A DNA stretch of 64,000 bases from Trichoplax sp. H2. Its lineage: Eukaryota; Placozoa; Uniplacotomia; Trichoplacea. Of the stretch, positions 1 through 11,600 are shown piece after piece. Within the stretch, counting starts at the first letter, position 1. Each line of letters begins with the position of its first letter. The notes beneath the pieces were generated by a model that did not search any database, was not told where the DNA came from, and saw only the letters and a list, made by a program, of their open reading frames with translations. The DNA is taken from the NCBI GenBank assembly GCA_003344405.1, contig NOWV01000058.1, positions 1 through 64,000 of the forward strand, written 5' to 3'. The position numbers and the translations under genes were made by a program.

Positions 1-2173
1 ATGCTACGCCAGTTCAATATCATCTCATGCTAATGTTTATAACCCATTAAAAAAAAAAACAATAATGGCTTTACTTGCAGTTCACTACTTCATTTTAGAT
101 TGCCTTTTGCGACAGTTAGGAAAATAATTCGATCAAGCGCTCAAGACGAGACTAATGAGCATTACTAAGTCAGACATTAAAAATAAGCCTACAGAACTGT
201 TAGTAGGGACTACCAAGAAGAAAGGGACGGACCGACAACGGTCGTTCAGTGTACTAAAAATGAGTGGGCTGACTATCTTGCTAGTCATCTCGGCTGAACC
301 TCTTTACAGTACTGTATGTCTGGAACGATACACTGTACGGTTTCGCTGCTAGCGTATAGTAGAATGACCAGAAAAATGATCAGCCTATTCGTGATTTTAG
401 ACTGAACGGCCGCAAGGCGTCCCTCTCTTTTTAGTACTAGTAGTCCCTTTACACTGTACAGTACTGTACTCTAGAGACCCTTAATAGAGTCTCTTTTCAG
501 GGTCTCTACTGTACACTGTACAGTATTTGTAGAACGATACAGTACTGTACAGTGTACACTGTATAATAGGGAGCACGGAATGAGTTGCAACGAAGTAACG
601 GGATTTACTGATAAATTGGATGGAAACATTTCATAATAGAATATTTATGCTTATTGCAGAACATATTAACGGTTAAATAAAAAAATTGGCGATTAACTAT
701 AGCCCCTAATGACAGGGTTACTTCGATTGAATGTTAAAACTTTTGAATAAAAGAAAATGTGAAAAAAACAGTGAGTGATGTCGAACCAACCGCAATCATA
801 CTCTTACGGTCTTACCATACACTCGCACGGTACAGTATACTGTATAGTGTATACAGTACTGTACCCTACGCTATGCCATGGATTGCTTGCTAAAAAAAGA
901 CCGGTGTCGCAAAATTTTCAATGGAAATAAAATGTCTGATTATGTAATCCGTATATGCCCTTGGCTTAGCTGCCGTACTCTTTTTAGTGGACTACAAAAT
1001 AAATGCTGTCAATAGTATAAATATCTTTCGTAGTTTAAAGCACCCAGTGACAGTAAGACTGTCCTGTCCTCTACAGTACAGTACTGTACTGTAGGTTCAA
1101 GCTTTAAGACTTATTGTACAGTACTGCTGTACAAGTGTACAGTGTACAGTACTGTACTGTACAGTCAGCCGTATTCAACTCTACGGTGGCATTCGTAGTA
1201 TTGATAGTGTGCAGGGACTACAGTACTGTAGTACTATAACGTACTAAAAGGAAAGGAAAGAGAGACGTAAAGCGAAATAACGTCATGTGGAGGCCTGTCA
1301 AAATTTTCCGCTCATTCTACGATACGGTACCCATGAAACGTACTGTACAGTATTGCACAAAACCAACTTAGCAGCGTATTAGCAGCTAATTTCGATGTCA
1401 ACCGTACAGTAGACAGGGTAGTGTGCCGTTCTAGCCATGCGATATAGTTGAGATGAGCAAAACAAAGAATCGGCCTCCACATTATTAATACTGTACAGTG
1501 TAGTCCACGGTCGCAGAAGTCCCTCTTTCGGTCCTTTCCTTTTTCGTGCAATGACAGTATGTCCACTACAGTAGTCCGTAACATTTCCTTGCGACACATC
1601 CAAATATGCCTCTGAAAGGATGTAGAGTGTACAGTATACCTTCAATATACTTGGGAGATGCGGGAAATTTCGAATTTATGGTACCAACGTACTGTACCAA
1701 CAGAAAGTGGTCCTGGTCCTGTAGTACTGTACACTATACTGTACTCAGTGTACTGTACTGTACTGCACAGACTGTGTAACTAACCATGCATATCCCCCGT
1801 TATTAATAATGCACTACGTAACGACATGTAACAGTACTGTACTGTACTGTATACATAAGTCTCATTTGTACTGTAGCGGAAACGCTCTTCAGAAGAAGAG
1901 TAAGAAGCATAGTGTACAGTACTGCACCGTAGTGCTGTAGATCATACTGTGTAACTTTGCAGTTTGCACGTAATTTCGAAATTTCCCGTATCTCCTTGGT
2001 CAAGTAAATATGTCAAGATTGAACAAAATGAGCTATAGTGATCAGACCAGGTCTTCTTCTTCTAGTCTATGATACTGTACAGTGTACTGTACTGTACTGT
2101 GTACATTGTACAATCACTGTACGCCAATGTCACAAATTTCGTTTGTTACCATGAATTCTTCTTCTCTGATGAC

Positions 2174-3190
2174 CTGTAAAACCTTGTACCGTATTGTAAA
2201 TCTACTACCAAGCGTCACTACTTTCACTACCCTGGCGAAGGACCTTAGTCAAGAGTAAGAGTCAGTTTAGAAGTGGACTAACAGCCAAGTCTACTTACTC
2301 ATGGACTACTCGAAGGCCCTTTCTCTTCTTTCAAGTAGTCCATACTGTACCGTCGTAGTCACACAGTACGTGCAACTACAGCACGCCAACGGCAAAATTG
2401 AACAGTGAGTCTGTAAAAGCAAGTCCAGTATAATACTTCCAGCCTTGATCGATGGCCATGGTGGTCTTGGCCTATGGGGGAAATTACACCAGTCGATGGA
2501 TTGATTGGTTGTGAGTGGTCGTAAAACACGAAAGGAACGGAAAGACAGCCAACGGAATCGCTGCTACAGTGCTTCCTTGCTTGCTACAGTACCGTAGAAT
2601 GTTGTGCAGNNNNNNNNNNNNNNNNNNNNGTACTGTAGCGGAAACGCTCTTCAGAAGAAGAGTAAGAAGCATAGGGGCAAAATTGCTAAACGACTAAATG
2701 ACTTCCTTACTTTCTTGCCACTCTCGAGCTTCCGAATCCGAAGCCCTGTTCTTACTGTGCTGTAAAACCTTGTACCGTATTGTAAATCTACTACCAAGCG
2801 TCACTACTTTCACTGCCCTGGCGAAGGACCTTAGTCAAGAGTAAGAGCCAGTTTAGAAGTGGACTAACAGCCAAGTCTACTTACTCATGGACTACTCGAA
2901 TGCCTATTTCTTCTTTCAAGTAGTCCATGCTGTACCATCGTAGTCACACAGTACGTGCAACTACAGCACGCCAACGGCAAAATTGAACAGTGAGTCTGTA
3001 AAAGCAAGTCCAGTATAATACTTCCAGCCTTGATCGATGGCCATGGTGGTCTTGGCCTATGGGGGAAATTATACCAGTCGATGGATTGGTTGTGAGTGGT
3101 CGTAAAACACGAAAGGAACGGACAGACAGCCAACGGAATCGCTGCTACAGTGCTTGCTTGCTTGCTACAGTACCGTAGAATGTTGTGCAG
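2174..3190. repeat. Partial duplication across assembly gap 1
   Basis: Bases 2174-2609 and 2760-3190 are near-identical copies differing by a few substitutions and small indels; a 4-base deletion near the end of the second copy is the clearest. A 20-base run of N (2610-2629) sits right after the first copy. A further 45 bases after the gap (2630-2674) repeat 1868-1912. This is either a tandem duplication or two alleles of one locus laid side by side. Confidence 0.85.
2610..2629. other. Assembly gap 1 (20 N)
   Basis: A run of N of fixed length 20 at the junction of duplicated segments. Confidence 1.
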
Positions 3191-3248
3191 GACACTGTGC
3201 AGTGTGCATTGTACTGTACAAGGCAAATCAGTCGCCTGACTTGTCGAG

Positions 3249-4633
3249 ATGATCATTCGGAGTGTTGGCACTACTTGCAAGTATTTAGTTCGAGCTAATT
3301 TTGCCACTATTCTGCCTTGTCGCAAAATGAGCTTGCAACAATCCATTACTTTAAGCTCTGGCTATCAAATGCCCCTTTTAGGGCTAGGGACGTGGAAAAG
3401 TAGCGACGATGAAGTCGGTAATGCTGTTAAAGCTGCTCTTGATTGCGGCTACAGGCATATTGATTGTGCAATGTGCTACGATAATGAAGAATCGGTTGGT
3501 AAAGCATTAAGCGAAAAAATTGGTACCAGCGTCCAACGGGATGAATTGTTTATCACTTCAAAATTATGGAATACGATGCATGCACCTAAAGATGTCAAGA
3601 TCGCTGTAGAAAAAACCTTAAAAGATTTACAACTGGACTATCTTGATTTATATCTAATACATTATCCTCAAGGATTGGCTAATCTAGGCCTGACCAACTG
3701 GGAGCCAACCAATCCTGACGGTTCCTACATCTACTCTGACGTTCATTATAATGACACTTGGAAAGCGATGGAAGAATTGGTGGATGAGGGTAAAGTCAAG
3801 TCAATTGGCGTATCCAACTTCAATAGTAAGCAAATTGATGACGTATTAGCTAACTGCAGGATCAAACCAGTCATCAACCAGATCGAAATACATCCATACT
3901 TTACTCAAAGTCCTTTGGTCGATCATTGTTTATCTCGTGGTATTTCGGTGACAGCTTTTAGCCCTCTTGGATCTTTCGATAGACCGCAGAAAAAAGAAAA
4001 TGAACCTGTACCACTAGAGGATGCTACAATTAAAGCTATTGCTAAAAAATATGGAAAAACACCGGCTCAGGTCATGATTCGATTCGCAATCGAACGCGGT
4101 TTAACGGTTATTCCAAAGAGTAAGTCGGCTGCAAGAATAAAAGAAAATGCTCAGGTAGGAAGTGCAAAGTCAATTTTCTTAAATTGTTCATATAGCAATC
4201 GCGTAATGCGCGTATACATGCGTACGAGTACTAAAATTCACCTATACGCACATTTTAATAATATCAATCCTTATAGTCTGCTCTACAGTAAGCATCGTAA
4301 TCGCTCAATTGATAGGCTTATTTACTATGATTATGATGATTAAAATGGAACTGAAGGGAAATGTCCATGTTGCAGGTTTTTGACTTTTCCTTAACGCCTG
4401 AAGATATGGAGTCTATATATTCTCTCAATCGTAATTGGAGAAGCTGCTCTTTTACTGTTGTAGTAAGTATAGTTTTGAGCCCCCATTCATTAGCTATTTA
4501 TTGGATTGACATACATTACTTTTGGAATAATATTTCTATCTGGTTATTGTTTTATTTAAATCTGTAGATCAATGGAGTTGAGTATCCTGAATATCACGAT
4601 CATCCGTTGTATCCCTTTTATGAGCCGTATTAA
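3249..4633 (+). CDS. Aldo-keto reductase (AKR1-like), 3 exons
   Basis: NADPH-dependent oxidoreductase of the aldo-keto reductase family, which reduces aldehydes and ketones to alcohols; the substrate cannot be told from sequence. Exons are 3249-4154, 4376-4462 and 4568-4633, all junctions phase 0 with GT..AG introns. From the inner start at 3327 the protein is 326 residues, the usual family length. From that start the catalytic tetrad is complete: Asp46, Tyr51, Lys79 and His112. GVSNF follows, then IPKS...R...N near the end of exon 1, the NADPH-phosphate-binding segment. The last exon gives the typical C-terminus ending YPFYEPY. The outer start at 3249 adds 26 residues rich in Arg/Lys and lacking acidic residues, possibly a mitochondrial targeting peptide. 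Which start is used is undecided. The next gene, NOX5, converges from the other strand about 4 kb away. Confidence 0.95.
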
Positions 4634-4871
4634 ATGGTTTGATTATTGCTATCATTTTGTATATTAGCAATTTGATATCGCAAGGAGGAGCCTGCATGAC
4701 GATTCCATGCAATTTCTACTTTACAATTTTAAAATCCTATTTCCATCTTAAATTGCTTTATCTATCTTATAGTTAATCAATCCTTCAAAGTCAGACTTGA
4801 AGACATAACGTAAACGCGTACATAATGCATATCTGTATATCCAATGTGAATGACTTGTACGCTTTCTTTTT

Positions 4872-5569
4872 AACAGATTATGTCTTATATAATGGAAGAT
4901 ATAGGCGTACGTTTGTATGTAATAATAAAATCATTGACTATGATCCAATACTGCGGCAAATACAATTCTTTTTGAATTCTTGTCTCATTCAAGAGCTATG
5001 TGGATTGCTAATAAAGGCGTAATGATGGTGTCACAACCCTCACTTGTGGCAAAGGAAAGTAAAGAACTCTAGTGTAGTTACTTAAAACTTGGGCTATTTC
5101 TCCCAGTACTTTCAGTTTCTATGAGAGAAGTATTTGAGAACTCGATTTCTCGGCTGATCTCCACAGACAACTGACTAATTATTACACTATTCTTCACGAT
5201 ATGAGTCTTGCCGTTTCTTGAGCAATTACTTACTTTATTCTACAAACACACGCGCTTAAATAGGTTTCTACAGTGAATTCCAATATTAACGAGTGAGAAT
5301 TCATGCTTTACAAGTTACATTAATTAGTATAATACCATTACTAAATATACATATCGATATTCTCAGACTTAGATAGCTACAAGCTATCAGGTNNNNNNNN
5401 NNNNNNNNNNNNAACAGATTATGTCTTATATAATGGAAGATATAGGCGTACGTTTGTATGTAATAATAAAATCATTGACTATGATCCAATACTGCGGCAA
5501 ATACAATTCTTTTTGAATTCTTGTCTCATTCAAGAGCTATGTGGATTGCTAATAAAGGCGTAATGATGG
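4872..5569. repeat. 157-bp direct repeat flanking assembly gap 2
   Basis: Bases 4872-5028 and 5413-5569 are the same length and, as far as I can read, identical. The second copy begins immediately after a 20-N gap (5393-5412). An open frame in each copy is a consequence of the repeat and shows no recognisable protein. Confidence 0.9.
5393..5412. other. Assembly gap 2 (20 N)
   Basis: A run of N of fixed length 20; the following 157 bp repeat 4872-5028. Confidence 1.
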
Positions 5570-6386
5570 ACAAACTATCAACACTGCTGTAACTAAACTG
5601 TAACGTTCATTTAAAATTTTGATAGCAAGGAAGTAATTACCTAAAACCAGCAAATCCATGGTAAAACACCGATATAGGACAGAAACATATCAAGATAGCC
5701 ATAACAACTTTTCGTCAATTTATTATCCTCGTACTAAAATTAGCTCATAATCAAATACTGTATTTCCGATGTAGTCCATAGTAAAACACTGATATACTGT
5801 AGAATAGAAACGCTTCAAGAAAGCGACAAGGACTTGTTGAAAATTTATTGCCTTCGTAGTAAAACTATACGCGTATTAAAATTATCGGTGGCTGTAATCA
5901 GTTTTAGCATAACATACTTCTGCCCACAAGTAGTGTAAGATGCAATCTTATTTACAATTACGAACGAATCATGTGCATTTCACCAATCAATGAATGGCCT
6001 GTTAAAGTCGATTATACTGGTGCCTACTGCTACCTTTGCGGCACAAGAAAACAACAGAGTACTTGTAAAATAAACTTTACTTTAATCCACAGAACTACTT
6101 TCCTAGCCTACGCTATAGTAAGTGGAATCCTTGCTAATTACTAACTCACTCAAAACAAATACGATATACAACAACCACACAACTCAGTCTAAACCTGAGT
6201 CACTTTTTATTGATCACAGCCCTTCTTATATACTCTTTCACTGCTTATAAACATATTTACTATGCTATCAACATATTTCAATAACAAACATGTCAGTAAG
6301 ATTGAATTATCAAATATGGACATTCGAGGTAATAAACAATTTCATACGTAAATCTACTTCGACTGTAAGCCCTGTCAAGCTCCTAT

Positions 6387-6406
6387 NNNNNNNNNNNNNN
6401 NNNNNN
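6387..6406. other. Assembly gap 3 (20 N)
   Basis: A run of N of fixed length 20; the preceding 225 bp recur at 6661-6885. Confidence 1.
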
Positions 6407-6517
6407 AATTTTCTATATATATTTATGCAATAATGTATGCAATAATGTATGCGCGATTCGCGATTGGACCAATCGCGAATCGCGCATACATTATTGCATA
6501 AATATATATAGAAAATT
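6407..6517. repeat. Long near-perfect palindrome (49-bp arms)
   Basis: The left arm 6407-6467 and right arm 6469-6517 are reverse complements around a single central base. The only difference is an extra 12-bp unit in the left arm, a tandem copy of CAATAATGTATG. The tips are (TA)-rich and the centre is built from CGCGATTCGCG. It could be a cruciform-forming repeat or a tiny terminal-inverted-repeat element. Confidence 0.85.
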
Positions 6518-8622
6518 TCAGAGTCGAAACGATATATATATTTCTTTGCGCTCACGCGGCGTATATATTCGATTTTTAGTGTTTCATTTTTTATTTCCTT
6601 TTATTATCTTTTTGTTATTATTTTTCGCGTGGGTCCAGGTCTTCTCTATCTAACAATATCCGATATAGAACTACCACACAACTTAGTCTAAACCTGAGTC
6701 ACTTTTTATTGATCACAGCCCTTCTTATATACTCTTTCACTACTTATAAACATATTTACTATGCTAGCAACATATTTCAATAACAAACATGTCAGTAAGA
6801 TTGAATTATCAAATATGGACATTCGAAGTAATAAACAATTTCATACGTAAATCTACTTCGACTGTAAGCCCTGTCAAGCTCCTATATTCTCAATACTTAC
6901 TTGTACCATATTACTATATCATTATTATATCATAGTAACTTCGGTTACTACTATCAATAAGAATTCCAAAAGTAGTAGTTCATACTTCTAAAAAGTTCAA
7001 AACAAAATGTTATCATAACCTAAACATCCATATCTAAGTTATTTTGATGACTGTGACACCTGGGTATACCCGAGCGGAAAGGGAACTTTCAGGAATTTCT
7101 ACAGTATTTACAAAATTAGCCACATAATAAATGTAGCAAAGACATTGCAACTTTAGAGCGTATACATCGAATAAGCAATGTGCTCTTCTAAGATCATAAT
7201 GTAAAATTATTATATTCTACAAAAGTATCTCTTCTTTTAAACACATTTACGCATATTGGATAGCAAAAAAGCGTCGTGTTATAATTATCATCGTTAAAGT
7301 ATTTATCTCAATGTATCTGTTTATTTTCCAAATAAATTCTTAGAGATTAACTTCAATATTGCAATATTTGTTGGCAGCTCTTGCATAGCTAAATTGAAAA
7401 ATATGGTATCCAAGTACAGACATGATTAACCCTATCAAAGAGTAATTTATATTCCACAGCAGATTCAAATACTTCACCTTTTTCAGAATCCTTATCAGAT
7501 AATTATAAAACATTGCTTACGTAGCAAAATTTAAATTTCGATCGTTAGAAAATATCCCGATATAGACAGGAATAGCTCTCTTAAGCAGTTAACACTCCTA
7601 TAATACAACTCAATACACCGCATTTTGCAAGGTTTTCATATACAAAACTATCACTTATATTGGGTTAACCCAATTGCATTCGTCTATAAGATATTCACTA
7701 GTGATCACAATGTAGAGAATACAATTTCATTAAAGAAAGAATCATATGAAGCAAGAACTGCTTTTTTTAGCTAGTCTATATTTCCACTTAGCAGTTTACC
7801 GTCTGGTTATTTAAGCTGTATACATAATGATGGAAAGAAAGTTTCCATATTTCTTGAAATACTGTTACTTTTTATTTGCATAATTTTAGTTAGTGTTTAT
7901 ATGTCAGTCAGATCACTCAGTTTTTATTATTAATAAAAAGATTGTAATTAAAAATTTACAGATCTGTTTATGTATCTGGTTAGGTAGTATGAGAATTGAT
8001 GGATAAATGGTTTACTTCACAACAGTGTTAAGCACCAAAACGATAACGTGTTGGAAAATTTTACGAAAAATTAAAATGTTATAATATTTATAACATAAAC
8101 CTTAGTCTTTTTAAAATGCCATGGTAGGAACAGGTAAAAATCAACGAATAGCTGCTGAGGTTAACTCTATTCTAATGAAGAAAATCCTTCTTATGAAATA
8201 TCGCATACAGCAATCACTGTTAGCTTGAGTCTTATCTGAATCCTAATCATCTTATGTAGTGTATGCCTATTTAAGCTCTCTCCATTTTGATAATATTATA
8301 ATTGAGGGGAGATCGAGCCACAGTATAATAACCACTTATTATGATTAGTCTGATAAACAGCTAATATCACAGTTTCAATCAAAAATATCTTTGGCGTCCA
8401 GTATTTTTGCATAGCTGCATTGGAATTGTAAAATGATAATATCACGATTGCTATTTTTCTGGTCTGTTAGTACAGAAATTTTAAAAGTCGGAAATCTTTC
8501 GAAGATAGTATTTCCACTAGAGCTGTTACACACAACAATCTTGGTGATCCTTAAAAGAACTACGATACTACGACAATGTTAACGTAATAAAAATAGTTGA
8601 GGACAAAGTTAATATCAAACAG

Positions 8623-11600
8623 TTAAAAATTTTCTTTGCGAAATTCAAAGCCGTATTTCTGACAGTAAGATTTTAGTAGACTGCCTAGCTGATGTGAACC
8701 GCAGAAAAATACTGATACTTTTCCATGGTTGGATTGGCTTAAACTATCAAATACCTAGTATAACAGATAAAAATATCATATTAGTAACACAGTCTGCATC
8801 CTTAATGTTATTTATTGTTAAAGTTGTGAAAGTTACCTGATTCCAATCAGGCCTACCAGCTTCTGTTTTCGTTCTTAAGCCAGTAATTAAATCTTTCTCA
8901 CTTTTCTTATGAATTAAATCGAGGGCCATCTGTAAACCAATGGCCTTCATGTCAGTTTTTCTCAATGCTGAGGTCATGTACATATGCATATCTAAGAGAT
9001 GATTTAAATTTCCATCTTCTGTTTGTTCAATTTCAAGTTGGCTTAATAAACTAATAAACCATTCAAATGCCTTTTGATCTCGATTGATCCAAAAAAAATC
9101 GACCTAAATTATAAAATTTTGCATGGAATATTAAATTCACAAGCTGGAGTTGCAACTAAGATTTCATATTTCTATGCACATAGATTGCATCTGATGCATT
9201 TACATTTTACAACACCTTTATGATATAGAAAATGAAGATACAAATGATATTCCATGTTGCTTTATGTAAATCTATGATATAGAAGTGGCACCTTTTTTAG
9301 GTTCATAACTGATGATGGCAGTTTATCAGTCCAAGTATAATTGCACTGAGGGCAAACTTGTCTTGCTGCACTTCGATATCGGAATATGATACTCTGTAAA
9401 ATAGACGCAAATGGAGTAACTCCTATTCCAGCACCGATTAAAACTGCGTGATCCGCTTGAAAGATATGTGTACTCGGTGTACCATAAGGACCATCAATAA
9501 ATACCTATATAAAATATAATAATTACGCTTAAGAGATTCTCACTTATGTACAATAAGACACATTTCTATTTGGATCTGCTATTTATTCCGAAGGCCCATT
9601 CTTTAGTGATATATTTATGAATTCGAAATTAAATTACGGTTCTTACTTCAACTTTTGTCCCAACAACGCTTTTCCTTGCAGATCGACGTCGCTGGAAATC
9701 ACGAATCTCGTAGTCTTCTGGTATGGCAATACTCACTTGCCTCTTTCTCATTTCTCCAGAATTAGGACAGACTGGTTTTAGGATCCCGTTATTAGTGCCA
9801 TTCCCAGCAGCGAGCTGTTGGCCTGAATTAGTAGCACTACCAACTCCGCCATCATTTTGCAACGGAACTGCCACAATAAGATCATCTTGAATAGCTGACA
9901 TCCTTTGCAACGAGTTAGGTACTCGTTTTGCTGCTATTGCAGGATCTCCAGAAAATTTAACTGAAGACTGACTAGCTGTAGAAAACTTCCTGTCTAAGCT
10001 GTTGGCACGGTTAACATTAATTGATGACATCGACCTCACTGATCCTCTATTTTGCTCTAAGGAATTTAATTCAATACCGAATGAAGTAGCTACTGGCGAT
10101 GGACCGGGTGATTGAGCAGGAGATGGTTGTGCTGAAATAACCGGAGTATGAATCTTTGAAGGCAGTTGAGAATGTCGAATTGGTGCTACTGGTGATGGAG
10201 CATCAGAATGAACCGGTGATGGAGCTACAGAATTAACAGCCGAATGGGCAGGAGAAGGCATTGGCGAAAAAACTTGCATCTCTTTCTCTACTGCTACCTC
10301 GATAGGGCCTAATACATCTTCGCGAGCTAAATCGCTGACTGCTTCACTTCGAGTTCTCCTAACTTTGAGATGTTTTTTATTTGCCTTTTGATCACTGATA
10401 TCCACACTGCTACTTCTTGTTCGATCTTGCCGATGCGTAGGCGATAATGGTGTTGTTTCTAGGGCCTCATTTTGATTTTCATCATCGGCGGTGAATGCGG
10501 CGTTATCAATGCCATAACTAGCAATTTCTACTGCTTCTGATTTCATATTTTTAAATCCGTTTCTGTCGGAAAATTTTGGCGTTCCTATTGTACTTTCGTT
10601 AAATGATGAATTACGACTATTGCCAGTATTCGTTTCTGTCATATCAAAACTTCTTAAAGACGAATTTGTACTCATGAATGAATTCATCGCCCGGCTTCCT
10701 TTGGAGAATTTGCTTTCTCTCTACAAATAATGAGTAAAACCCATGATATTATTAAAATATTCCAGCACTATTTGTTTCTCTATCAATAAAGTACCGTAAT
10801 AAATAGAATATAACGAATAGATATGATATCATATAATAATAGCTATTTACCTTAGGAATTTTAGGCGACAATAAAGGTGGAACATCACTACCAGCTTCGA
10901 CGTGCTTTCGTTCAAAATATTCATACAGCCTTGTTGTCCAGGTGCCAACTGATCTAACATGGAACCATAATGTATGCTTTTGCTCTGGTGCACTACTAAT
11001 TGTAAAAGGATGCCATTCAGCGTATTTAGCAATCGCAGGAATTTGCAGGAAGGCATAGTCTCCAGGCTGAAAGTGAAAGTTACTCGGCCTATTGATAACT
11101 AAATGTGTTACCTAGATAAAAATATACATGCACAAGTATTTATTTATTATATTAAAATAGCATAAAATGATTTAACCGTAATCCAAAACAATTTTAATTA
11201 AAATTGAAGCTATCAAATAATACATTCCTATATGTAACGATAGAAAAATCAATGTTATACTTTTAGGTAATTCAATCTACATATATTTTAATCCTTATAT
11301 TAAGGATCAATTACCTTGGAAGGTAGCATATTGGCTGCAATAATATATGTTCTACCATATCTCGCTAATTTAACGAATTTGGAACGATAAATTCTCTCTA
11401 AAACATAGATGGATCCAGGTACAATAAACCAATGCCAAAAATTAGGACAATGTATTATCAGTAAAGCAAACCAAGGTACAAATAATAAATGCGTCCAATA
11501 GAAAACCTATATGCGATCAGAAATTAATTAATCATACTGTCTAAAACACAACAATGTTGAAATATGATTATTGGCTATACGCTCCTCACCTGAAAATAAC

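Larger units (their letters stand above)
1..3248. repeat. Repeat-rich intergenic region with GTAC palindromes
   Basis: No gene can be supported in this stretch; the open frames are short, overlap on both strands and follow the repeats. It is full of short self-complementary strings built from the units TACAGTAC and GTACTGTAC, for example near 455-475, 508-560, 827-866, 1069-1093, 1116-1168, 1720-1770, 1829-1852 and 2070-2118. Because the unit is its own reverse complement, each cluster can fold into hairpins of several registers. The same family returns at the right end of the window. Confidence 0.85.
6162..6885. repeat. 225-bp direct repeat flanking assembly gap 3
   Basis: Bases 6162-6386 and 6661-6885 are 225-bp copies with a handful of substitutions. 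The first copy ends exactly at a 20-N gap (6387-6406). The sequence between gap and second copy includes the hairpin at 6407-6517. Confidence 0.9.
4634..8622. other. Intergenic region between AKR and NOX5
   Basis: The 3' ends of two convergent genes face each other here. I see no exon that can be joined to either gene. The stretch holds two 20-N gaps, two duplicated segments and one long hairpin, listed separately. The rest is AT-rich unique sequence in which I recognise nothing. Confidence 0.7.

Noticed and set aside
1312-2003. Several minus-strand open frames of 60-95 codons
   Set aside because: They overlap each other in different frames, are driven by the GTAC repeats and show no family motif.
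433-2120. CRISPR-like array of short repeats
   Set aside because: The repeats are 8-16 bp, self-complementary, irregularly spaced, without uniform spacers or cas genes, in eukaryotic DNA.
2885-3346. 153-codon minus-strand open frame
   Set aside because: It lies largely in the duplicated repeat segment and runs into the antisense of the aldo-keto reductase start; no recognisable protein.
6310-6555. 81-codon minus-strand open frame
   Set aside because: It runs across the 20-N gap and through the long palindrome, so its length is an artefact.
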